Both the position numbers and the translations under genes were made by a program. This document shows positions 42,540 through 53,225 of a stretch of 64,000 nucleotides of DNA, piece after piece; positions within the stretch are counted from its first letter, which is position 1; the number at the start of each line of letters is the position of its first letter. Where the stretch lies: contig NC_092355.1 of the NCBI RefSeq assembly GCF_963676685.1, forward strand, positions 58,749,613-58,813,612, in the 5' to 3' direction. Below the pieces are notes generated by a model. It made no database searches and had not been told where the DNA came from. It saw only the letters and a program-made list of their open reading frames with translations. The stretch is from Mytilus edulis. Taxonomy: Eukaryota; Mollusca; Bivalvia; Mytilida; Mytilidae.

Positions 42540-42968
42540 ACAGGCTATTATTTGAACTTGGAATTATTTTTAATTATAGAATTTGCATAATTTCTTGTGT
42601 TTAAATTTTTTAATAAATTCCATGTTTATTTGGTGTTATGATGTTTTGAGTGGTTCATAACACTTTCCATGCAATGTATTTTGGTTAGATAGTGTTGTGC
42701 GCGGCACAGTACATTCTAGTGAAAATATACTATTTTCTTTGTAATAGAAAGGGTTGTGCGCAGCACAGAACATTATAGTACAAAATAAACATGGAATTCA
42801 TTAAGAATTTCAATACAAGAATTTAATATTTTCTTTGTAATAGAAAGTGTTGTGCGCAGCACAGAACATTATAGTACAAAATAAACATGGAATTCATTAA
42901 GAATTTCAATACAAGAATTTAAGCAAATTCCATAATTAAAAATAATTCCAAGTTCAAATAATAGCCTG
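42540..42968. mobile_element. Long-TIR MITE with internal TTGTGCGCAGCACA repeats
   Basis: Left ACAGGCTATTATTTGAACTT... and right ...AAGTTCAAATAATAGCCTGT are inverted copies for ~100 bp (through GGAATTATTTTTAATTATRG and CCATGTTTATTT). Flanking TA on each side suggests a Tc1/mariner-type insertion. The interior holds three GTTGTGCGCRGCACAG units (~42693, 42754, 42850), the last two within a ~96-bp direct repeat. Confidence 0.7.
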
Positions 42969-43104
42969 TTAAATGTACTTTTTAACTATTTAAATGCTTG
43001 CATATAACGTGTATAAGTTGTTAATTGAGTGAAAAAAATAGAATAATGCACAGAAATCAGGAACATATCTAACTGTTAGAATACCTGGGTTAAGAAATAT
43101 TTGT

Positions 43105-43237
43105 AAGCTATACTTTATTGTAGTTTTAACATGGGTAGGTATTATGTTCGTGATTATTTTCCCCCGAGAGACAGTGAGGGCTAAAATAACACGAATATAA
43201 TGCCTACCCATGTTAAAACTACAATAAAGTATAGCTT
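43105..43237. mobile_element. Foldback element, ~55-bp arms
   Basis: Left arm AAGCTATACTTTATTGTAGT...ACATGGGTAGGTATTATGTT and right arm its inverse, AATATAATGCCTACCCATGT...ACAATAAAGTATAGCTT, with a ~25-bp loop (CCCCCGAGAGACAGTGAGGG). The arms are nearly perfect. No coding capacity. Confidence 0.8.
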
Positions 43238-43239
43238 GC

Positions 43240-44320
43240 ATCAATTATTTCGATTCTGATTAGGACAATTAAGGTAATTTCTATGTTCAATGTGTATAAG
43301 TGTAGGGCATTTGTGTATACCTTCCATGAACCCCCCTTTTTTGTTTTGTAAACAAGCAAACGACTGGCAATGTAATTTTTCAGAGGGTGGAGTTTTGAAC
43401 AGCCAGCATAAACAGTTGTCGTATCTAGGTCAAATATGTCAATTTCGAATTGCAACTCAATGACAGCCATAATACCGGTAATTGAATTTTAAAAACAACA
43501 TGCATCATTTAAGAGTTAGGAAGCGTTTTAAGTTATATATATGTATTTAATGCATGTCAATTTGATAAAATAAAAATTCATTATTCTGCAGTAGTCAATA
43601 TACACATGTGCAAACACATTTTATTGGATTTAGAGCATGGGTTTATTCACAAAGCGAAAGAAGCACATATCATATTAGAATTTACCCTTACTCATGACAC
43701 ACATACATGAATGCAATTTACAAAACCAAAATCAATGGGGTTTATACTATTGTAGCACTGTACAACCTTCAACAATGAGCAAAACATTTGCATTTACAGC
43801 AGTAATACATGTATAAACTTTATTTTATTTATCAATTTAAGAATTGTTTCTAGGGATTAAATGGTTGAAATAGAAATTTAACCAGATGATTAAACTTTCT
43901 CTGTAGTTCATGGTGGTCATTTCCAATTTTTAAATAATTTTGTTTCAATATTGTTATAATCTTCTTGTAAATTGTTATTCAAATGTATTTTTTAAATTTA
44001 AATCTATTTTGACCCAGTATTTATATATATATATCCCCTGTAGCATAGATGTTAAATAGAATATAATACTAAATGAATTACACTAAACAAGGCTGTTGGG
44101 TCCCCTTTTAGAGCTACAGACTTTTTTCTGTTTTGGTTTTTTATAGTTTGGGGCCCCAATGATCAGCTGAAACCCTGTCAATTTCTTGATCTGAGAATGC
44201 ACTTATAAACTTTGAAGACAAATTAAAGTGATAAAACTTTCTGTTTCAATTATAAGAGTGCAATAAAAAAATGTATATTGCAAATTTATTTGTTTGTTAA
44301 AAAAATTGTACTGTATACAT
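43240..44320. other. No recognisable feature
   Basis: AT-rich sequence with a short ATATAT run near 44025. Small frames are uninformative. Confidence 0.45.
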
Positions 44321-44324
44321 ACAC

Positions 44325-44432
44325 TTACATCAATGGTGATACAGTGACCTATTATAGTTGTTTTAAAAATTTCTGTGTCATTTGGTCTCTTGTGGAAATT
44401 TGTCTCATTGGTATCATACCACATCTTCTTAT
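44325..44432 (+). repeat. SINE-like mussel repeat, copy 3
   Basis: GTGATACAGTGACCTATTAT, TTTGGTCTCTTGTGGAAATT, then CATTGGTATCATACCACATC and TTCTTATTTTTATA. Same order as 25560-25655. Confidence 0.65.
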
Positions 44433-45309
44433 TTTTATAGAAAAGTCATTATTCTTAACAAATGTTTTAAAAAGATAAATAATTTCTAATCAATTTCCAC
44501 TTAGTGTAAGGGATGACATCAAAAGTTCAAAAAAGGATAAAAAAAACTGAATTCCAATACTTTTTTAACTGACCCGGCCCTTATTACTTAACTTAATTTG
44601 GGAAAAATTGATTGACCTGAATAAGGATGGAAAATATATATGAACATGATAAATGAAACTTTTTTAGTCCTTTTGCATTGTACATGTACTTTATAAATAT
44701 AATAAATTATATATAAAAGTACATGTAAATGTAATCTAATAGTTTCAAATCAATAATATCTTAAATATTGCAAAAAATTATATGGCAAAACTAAATTACA
44801 TACCAAAAATGTGTTGCAACAAAATTCCACATTTGTCACATGTTATTTTTATCCAATGTGATTCTAAGGGCAATGCATTCATACTTGTTTACATGTATTT
44901 AACCATGAATTAATCCTATCTTAATAAGCTTTTTCCTATATACGACAACTCAGAAAAAATATACTTTCTAGATAACCTTCACTCAAATAAGTTGACTTCC
45001 TTTGACATGTTTGATTTTGCCGATAAAAGTAATTGAGAAAATTTTCTGATAAAAATTGATTTAATGAAAGAGTCCCTTAAAGATTTAGAGATAAAAATTG
45101 ATGAATTTTGTATTGAATATGGATAGAATGGCATAAAAGCTGAAAGAGGCCACACTCATGAATATTGAACGACAGGATATATTTTTATTGAGTCATTCGA
45201 TTAATTAGCCATATTCAGCTGAAGGAAACTTAAATGTTCTTCTGCAAATGTGGGGTCACTTTTAGGTCAAGTATGTCAGGGTTACATGTATATAAATTAT
45301 TAAATATAT

Positions 45310-45540
45310 CTTATAAAATTGAGAATGGAACTGTGAAATGTGTCACAGAGACAATTAACAACCCAACCAAAGAGCAGAAAACACCCAAAGGCTATCAATG
45401 GGTCTTCAATAAAGCCAGAAAATCCATGAGGTGTGCTTCAGCTGGCCCCTTAACAAAAATGTACTAGTTCAGTGATAATGGACATCATACTAAACTCCAA
45501 AATATATAAATGAACCAAAATTATAAATCATACAAGACTA
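45310..45540 (+). repeat. Dispersed repeat, copy matching 22430-22620
   Basis: AAAATTGAGAATGGAACTGT, GTGTCACAGAGACAATTAAC, TCTTCAATAAAGCCAGAAAA, CAGCTGGCCCCTTAACAAAA and TACTAGTTCAGTGATAATGG, the inverse order of 22430-22620. The 77-codon frame at 45234 comes from this repeat. Confidence 0.65.
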
Positions 45541-46150
45541 ACAAAAGGCAGAAGCTACTGACTTGGGACAGGTGCATAAATGCGGTAGGTTAAACATGTT
45601 TTTTGAGATCTCAACCCTCCCCCTATACATATAGCTGTTCAAAGTGTTGACACAAAGATATGTTTCCAAGTAATGTAATTTTGACAATGGAATACAAATG
45701 CTGACATTGAAATGGCAATAATTTACATGTAAACTATACAAAACATTAAAATTAATTAAGTCAATGAACCATCACTGAAGGGTTAAGGGAAAAAAAATCT
45801 CCCATGAATTGAGATATATGCCAATGTTCATAAAACTGCTTATCAAATCTATAAGCCTGTAAAGTTGTTCACCTTAAACTGACTTCGATAGTTGTCTCAT
45901 TTGCAATCATACCACATCTTCATAATTTTATACTTACTACAAACTATAACATGTAAACTTAATTAATTTTCAAGTTGCAACACACCAGAAGTCATTGAAC
46001 CATGACTGAGGGGTCAGGCAAATTAATCTGAATTGAAATGAGATATGACCGTGATTATAGTATACAACTGCATACCAAAAGTTATTCAATTACCATAAGG
46101 TGCTTCAGGTTCCCCTAAAATTGACATAACCACGAACTTTAATATGTAAA

Positions 46151-46374
46151 GGGGGTCTCATTGGGGGGTTCCAATCCCGGATCCCGCTTACTGTTTTGTC
46201 CGATTCCCGTATCCCGCTTACACTATGTACGTAAGCAATTCTCATTTTTTGTCATTTCTCTGGTCCTGCTAGACCTCATTTCCCGTTTTCCTGACACAAT
46301 AATTTGACTTTCACGTGTCACGCTTACAAAAAATCGGCAATCCCGCGTCACGCTTAGACCCCAATGAGACCCAC
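46151..46374. mobile_element. Short TIR element, copy D2, with TGTAAA duplication
   Basis: GGGGGTCTCATTGGGGGGTT at the left and CCCCAATGAGACCCAC at the right, flanked by TGTAAA on both sides (46145-46150 and 46375-46380). The interior repeats ATCCCGCTTAC and TCACGCTTA. A second copy (D1) is at 37528. Confidence 0.75.
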
Positions 46375-46379
46375 TGTAA

Positions 46380-47180
46380 AGGTGAAACTTTGCCAAGATT
46401 CTAGTCAATAATACTGAATATCTTTATGGAAATTTGATGTGCTAATACTAATACAACTTCAAATCCAATACTGTTGAATCTTTTATATTTTCGTGGGTAC
46501 CAATTTTCGTGATATTTGATTTTGTGTCTTTTCTTAAGTCGGTATATCATGGTTTTATATTCTTTTAGAACATTTGTAATTTGTTAAACATTAAAATTTG
46601 AGGTATCCCTGTCATGCCTGTACCAACTAAATCCACGAAAATTGGTAAATTATTTTTATTATTATGTTATATCATTTATTGTAATCAATTAAATATCTAA
46701 GAAAGCAGGTCAAAATTTATAATTCAATTCAAAATTTACCAATTGACAATTAAAATGACCCTTAAACCGAAAGACATTCAAAACAATCTTGGGAAAACCC
46801 TGTATTTCTTTAACATATTACCTTGTACTCAACATTCATGACATTGTAAAGGTTGTACATTTCGACTTCAAAAATCTATTTTCATAATATCCAAATTCCA
46901 CCCACTCTATCATGGATACAAAACTGTCTTGCCATGTCAAATCTACATGAAAACAGTCAACAAGCTCTCAAATCAAGAAGAAAATAATCTTTACCTCAAA
47001 GAAATCCAGATTTGTAATTACAAGTCCATAATGTTAACAATTTGAGATAACACTACACTTACATTGACTATGAAAGCCCTACAGTTTCCTATGTAGTGAT
47101 GAAAAACATCCATTTATTGATTGACGGAATACATTACCTTTCTGTGTGATTGGCAGAAACTAACACCATGTATTGATTTC
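46380..47180. other. No recognisable feature
   Basis: AT-rich, with no repeats shared with the rest of the window that I can see and no frame over ~60 codons. Confidence 0.45.
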
Positions 47181-47184
47181 CCAT

Positions 47185-48215
47185 TCATTCTGTAATAAAC
47201 AGCTGCTCAGAGAGATACAGTTGTGGAAGGGGAGATAATTCAATTTTTTCATCACTAATATTCCAGCTCAAGGGAGATAATACAACTGAATCAGGATTTC
47301 TATGGTTTAGAAAGTCTATATTAATTTCCTATTCATTCTGTTATAAACAGCTGCACAGAGAGATACTTTTGTGACAAGGGAGATAAGTCATTTTGTTCAC
47401 TAACATTCCAGCTCAAGGGAGATAATTCAACTGAATTTTGAAATTCTGTGGTTAAGTTTAGCATGTTTAGTTAGAAATTAATCTGTAAATGTGTCATTCT
47501 GTAATAAACAGCTAGATAAAAAAGAAAACACAGAGAGATTGTTGTGATAGGGAAAATAACTCAAATTTTTCATTACTTATATTTTAGTTCAAGGGAGATA
47601 ATTGAACTGATTTTGAGAATTTCTGTGGTTAAGTTTAGTTAGAAATAAATCTATACATATTTCATTCTGTAAAAAACAGCTACACATAGAGAGATACAAT
47701 TGGGATAAGGGAGATAAGTAAAATTGTTTTTGAATCACTAATATTTCATCTCAATGTAGATAATTCAACTGAATTTCAGATTACTGTGCTTAAGGTCATA
47801 TAAATAGTGAATATCAATTTCCAGTTATTTCTTGATAAACAGCTACTCATAGAAATACCTGTTATGACAGAGGAAATAAGTCAAATTTTTCCTCACTAAT
47901 ATTCCAGTTCAAGGGAGATAATTCAACTGAATTTCAGTTTTCCGTCGTTTAAGTTAGTAATATTCATGTCCTTTAGTTTTGTTTTAACGGGCTACACAAA
48001 GAGATACTGTTGTGAAAGGTGGGAAATTTTTTTCATCACTAAAATTCCAGCTCAAGGGAGATAGTTCAACAGAATTTAAAATTTCTGTGGTTTAGTTTAT
48101 ATAATTAGTAAATATCAATTTTCATTCATTTCTTGATAAAACAGCTACACAGAGAGATACTGCTGTGACAGACGAGATAATTCAAATTATTCATCACTGA
48201 CAAAATATTGCAACA
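47185..48215. repeat. Seven-copy tandem array, ~145-178 bp unit
   Basis: Each unit runs RTAAACAGCTRCWCAGAGAG-ATAC, then TTGTGAYARGGGAGATAA, TCACTAATATTCCAGCTCAA and GGGAGATAATTCAACTGAAT. Unit starts are near 47196, 47345, 47495, 47673, 47838, 47985 and 48133. Units are diverged and of unequal length, so the array is not recent. No coding potential. Confidence 0.75.
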
Positions 48216-48604
48216 ATTGTGTTTGGAAATTGGAATGTTGCGACTTCATATCGAGGAGACAAATTTAATTAATGAAATTCATAATAGATATTTCACTTTC
48301 ACTTTTGTTTTAAAAATCTTAACAGTTCTGAGACCGACAATTCTCATTTTTTTGTAATTAAATTTCATTTATCCTAACATCATGATTATGTTTGGCCTAC
48401 TAATAGACTAACAGACTATTATATTAATAATAATACTTTTTTTAATTTCAAGTCGGGTTATTTAAATACATAATACAGATATTTACAATGACTAATCTTC
48501 CTCAAGGCCCTCATAACCATGATAACATAACAATACAATTACAACAAAAAACAGATGTTAATACACATATCCAATAAATAATTCTATAGTACAATGTGCT
48601 TTTA

Positions 48605-48920
48605 TATGTAACAAGAATGAGTCCATAGTATACGGAAGCCAAATCTGCACTATCATTTTCTATGTTCAATGGGTCATGAAAATGTGGAAAAATCTCTAAT
48701 TTGGCATTAAAATTAGAAAGATCATATCATAGGGAACATGTGTACTAAGTTTTAAGTTGATTGGACTTCAACTTCATCAAAAACTACCACAACCAAAAAC
48801 TTAAACCTGAAGCGGGATAGACGGATGAATGGACGGATGGACGAACAAAAGAACGAAAAAACGAAGGGACGGACGAACGAACGCAGACCAGAAAATATAA
48901 TGCCCATAAATAGGGCATAA
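48605..48920. repeat. Dispersed hairpin-ended repeat, copy C3
   Basis: GTAACAAGAATGAGTCCATA...GGGAACATGTGTACTAAGTT...AAACCTGAAGCGGGATAGAC, a GGACGGATGGACGAAC microsatellite, then GCAGACCAGAAAATATAATG and hairpin ATGCCCATAAATAGGGCAT. The most complete of three copies. Confidence 0.75.
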
Positions 48921-49799
48921 AAAGGATGAAACATTGGTTGTTTAGTGTACATGGTGTATGCATGTACAAATGTATGAACATGCAAAATGTATATCAAAAA
49001 TAATACTGGTCATCATGGTCAGCAAATATGAACTACCCGGTAATCAAGTACTTCTTATAATTTTGTTTTTAAAATAAAATTGAAAGTTATTGAATTTTAC
49101 ATATTTTGTACATGTTGTATGATTACATGATAGTCCATTTATATAATCTTCTAATCTAGTATAATCAAAAGGTTTCTTAAACAACTCATGTTTACTTGCA
49201 ATGAAACTAACTGATGACCTTCATGACCTTGAGTAAGTAACTTTCAGGAAGGATAATTATCAGTTTTAAGATTCTTTTTTACCATTCAGTTTTACATTTT
49301 ACATAAAACAAAACAAGTAGCAAATTAGGGGTTAAAATTCTCACTGTAAATTTTTTTTCAAAGACGAGGGCATCTGAAAGTTTCTTAAATCTAGAAAGAA
49401 TAATATATATATTCTTGGTGATTTAAAGAAAGGACTATAATAGACAGATAGAAAGTGTTTGTATTGCTAATTTTCATTGTTTTAATTTATATTAATATGT
49501 TCATTATATGAATAAGTGTTTGTAAGCCATTGGCCCTGATATGGGCATAGAGTACTTTTTAATACAGATGTACATTTTATATGTACACTGTACAGTAGTA
49601 GTACAAATGTAGTACACATGGTGCAGTTAGACACAATGTGGTTCACTCCATCAAGTTTTTTCATGTTTTCACCAATAATTCACCCAGATTCCCAATGAAT
49701 TCCTTCACATCCATCGTGTCCATGAGGCATGACATCAACAATTGTGATTTTTTTTAAAGACTGAATGTTTTTGCTTGACTCTGTATTTTTAGAGATACA

Positions 49800-49845
49800 T
49801 GTATATCATGTATATGTATATACATGTATATACATGATATAAAAC
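49800..49845. repeat. ATGTATA palindromic run
   Basis: CATGTATATCATGTATATGT / ATATACATGTATATACATGA: overlapping self-complementary 6- to 20-mers in an AT-only context. Probably a dinucleotide-derived expansion. Confidence 0.6.
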
Positions 49846-50082
49846 ATAGGGAGATATGGCATGATTGCCAATGAAACAACTATTCACTAGAGTTCAAATG
49901 ACCTAGATGTGAGCCATTGTTGTTCGTTCACAGTTGTATATTAAATAACGAGCGATTATCATTTCCTGTCCTGTTACCTGATGGCTATATGCTAGTCCAA
50001 ATAAAAATGACGCCTTGAAAGGCTTTTTAAAATTTTTTCTGTGACACCTCCTTCACAGCTAATAACATACATAGTCTATATA

Positions 50083-51054
50083 CAGTTAACTCTCGTTGTC
50101 TCAAACTCGGTTGACTCGAAATTTCGGATGAGTCGAAGTTTTCACGTGGTCCCGAACTTTATTCCATACAAAAGTATGTAATTCGACTCTTGATGAGTCG
50201 AAATTGGATGAGTCGAAATTTCGGTTGAGTCGAACTAAATTTACGGTCCCAAGGTTAACAAAAGCATTCAAAATTCATTTTTTTTATCTCAAACTAATAC
50301 ACATATGTCAAAACATGACCTCCGGGATTTAAATGGATTGAAGAGTTAATCTGACAATACACTTGTAATTAAATATCCGGTCACTGACCACTGTATTGAT
50401 TTATGACATGCTATTTCCGTGAGTGTATACCTAAGATTATCTGTTAATCTTTTCTTTTTTTTTTTATAAATTTTTATAAATAATTAGTGATACATGAAAA
50501 GGTATTTAATTGTTTACAAACTAATTAATTTGTGATTTACACTAATGAGCTTGGGTGTGTATAAAGTGAGGATTATGGCTTCCGTTGATGATCACCTAAA
50601 AACTACTCAAACGGCGTCTTTAATCTTGTTATATATTCTTTTGAAAAGAAAAAGTGAGATAAATCAAAATGAATAGAAATCAAAATTTTCTTAAATCTCT
50701 TGTATCCGAGAATAAACAATATTGTCAGCTATTAGCGACCTGAATTACGAAACTGTCGATTGGAAATTACTCTCTTTGATAAGCCATAGGATTTTTTTTT
50801 AAATTGAAACAATTGAATAAGTAAAAATAAAAGTCATTATAATAATTAAAGACTGTGACATACAAATACATCGATCTGATACTAGAATATCGACCCCCTT
50901 GCCATATTCACCCGGATTTATTTTAGCTTTACCAAGCTAAGCAACAGTTGTGTCCCTTAGATTGTTGAACTTCCGGTGTTCGTTTGAGTCGAACTACGTG
51001 TATCTCGAAATATTTCTATGGTCCAGCTGACTTCGACATAACGAGAGTCGACTG
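50083..51054. mobile_element. pogo/Tigger-like non-autonomous TIR element, 972 bp
   Basis: Left CAGTTAACTCTCGTTGTCTC and right ...GACATAACGAGAGTCGACTG are inverted copies, flanked by TA on each side. Subterminal TTCGAGTCGAAAT-like motifs (GAGTCGAA occurs at 50130, 50194, 50212, 50227 and 50978) recur in both halves. CAGT..AC.CTCGTTRT ends and TA duplication are typical of pogo/Tigger elements. No transposase frame. Confidence 0.65.
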
Positions 51055-51059
51055 TATAT

Positions 51060-52566
51060 CAAAAATGCATTGTGACATCACAATTTCCATTTTAAAAATG
51101 ATTTATAAACATGCTAAAAAAGCATGAATTTAATACATAACATATATCCCTATGATGTACGAAAACATATGTCATAAATATTTGTTCGGTCCAAGATTAC
51201 TCTGAAGACAGAAGGACCCAAGGCCCCAGCTTGTCCCAGTCTGGTAAAACAGCCGTTGGACATCAGAGCAATCTTGGACTATTATTTGTCATGCTTCAGA
51301 CAAATTGGCAAAACATTAAGTCAATGCAAGGCTGCAGCATGATAATTTTTTTCAAATTCCTCTGTTAAAGATGAATATCATTCCATCTGTGTTCATGCAC
51401 TTACCACTTTCGGGAATCTGTGTCCATAGCGTTAAAATATATAAGTATCTCGACTCTAAAAGACCAAAACGGATTATCCCCCCTTCTTTTTTGCCAATAC
51501 TAACAAGTTAGCATAGAGAAATTTTTATTGGATCTTAATATCTTATTTTAATATACATGATATAGTGAAATGTGGAAACTGTGTCAATGTTTTCATTGCC
51601 ATGGCAAGGGTGGTGTAGTCGGGTAACACGAATGACCGAATAACAGGGGGTCTCATCCCGATTTCCTGGTTTTAATATGGTGATAAACAAGAAATCACCA
51701 TTTATTTATTAAAGAGGTCATCCACTATTTTATAGGTAACGAATAAACACATCTGACACAACTTTTAAAGGAGGCCGTCCTGGTAAACTTTGAAAATTAA
51801 ACCCTCTGAGTAATGTTGTTCTTAATTATTTGCTTTCAATTTGTGCATTTTGACCAATATATTCAGTATGTACCGTGGTGTAGTCTGTAGACTGTAGTCT
51901 AAATAATTATGAGGTAGACCTGGCAAGGCTAAAAAATATTTCAATTTTTTTCAAAATTTTCTGGGACGACTTCCTAAGACAGTTGTAAGAAAGTGTCCCA
52001 GAAAAAAATAAAATAGCCTGCCAGACGTTGTATATTCTAATTATTTTGACTAGGGTTGGTGCTGCTGGGGATGATTTTCCCTGTACATTTAGCTACGAAA
52101 ACGGCAAAGTGCATGTGTTGACCTAAATATGACTGGAGGAAATATGGGGGGAACTGTATGGAAACGAGGAAATCAATATAGACAACTTCTTACCAAATGA
52201 CTGTCAAATTACTTCAGAATATTAAACGCACACACAAAAACAAATTCTCATCGAGTTCAATACAGTCTTTTCTAACATTCTTCACAAATACGGAACAGAA
52301 AAGATATATTTCCGAATTTTAACAGTGTAAAATTCAATTACAGACTTGTAAGGGATATTTATGGGTAAATCGGAGACGGATAACTCGAATCTGGGATTAA
52401 TAAATCTATTAAATAATCCTAGCTCAGATCAAATTCCCCAAAAGGAGATACATGCACAGTTCATAGCCTAAAGTATTCGTTACCTACATTTTTTTTGCTA
52501 CAGTTGTATCAGGGACATATATAAATGTATTATATGTCTCTGATTGTATACTAAGTACTTACTATA
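51060..52566. other. No recognisable feature
   Basis: Intergenic sequence upstream of the BEL/Pao element. I see no exon with both splice sites and no repeat ends. Confidence 0.45.
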
Positions 52567-52571
52567 CTATC

Positions 52572-53204
52572 TGTTAGATTTGAAATGTAATTCCAAATTG
52601 TTGGGTTACTTCATTTATTATTACTGAAGTTATTTATTTTATTTGTAATACTTGTAGATACGATTTTTGGGTATTTGCGCATACATGTAACGTTGCGCTC
52701 TTATGAATTGTTATATTTCCCGTTTTTAAAGTTTTATGACGTTTAGCCTTTTACGTACGTTAGTTACGTTGTCTAGTTTTTATTCATTACAAATTATTTG
52801 ATATTCGGAGACACATCATAATTTTATAGAGAGATCATAATCAGTAAGAGATAATTTATTTACATTTTTAAGAACAATATTTATTTAAAGAAGAAATATT
52901 AAGAATTGTAAAAGTATTTATAAAGTAATATTTATTTCAATTAACTTTTAATTTAACAAGTTATTCATGAAGCGTGAAAGAAAGTGTTTTCTATTGTTTG
53001 ATTAGTATTATGCCTTTAGTGTTTTAAGTTACATTTTAACTTATGTGTATTTGTATTTTATTGTAGAGAATCGGTTGATATGATATAAAGTATAAGAAGC
53101 CAAAATTAAATGTAATTTTGAAGAAATAAAAGATACTTATAGACCGCATACTCGAGTTATCGCCTTATTTATAATTTGATGCCTGAATGATGTGATCCGC
53201 TATA
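52572..53204 (+). repeat. 5' LTR of BEL/Pao element
   Basis: 633 bp, TGTTAGATTTGAAATGTAAT ... GATGTGATCCGCTATA. It should hold the promoter. An AATAAAAG at ~53127 could serve polyadenylation in the 3' copy. AT-rich, with TTTACGTACGTTAGTTACGT near 52750. Confidence 0.9.
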
Positions 53205-53225
53205 ATTCTCGATTACTCCAATAAG

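Noticed and set aside
45234-45467. 77-codon frame ending in QWVFNKARKSMRCASAGPL
   Set aside because: Matches the repeat at 22430-22620 at nucleotide level on the other strand. A dispersed repeat, not a gene.
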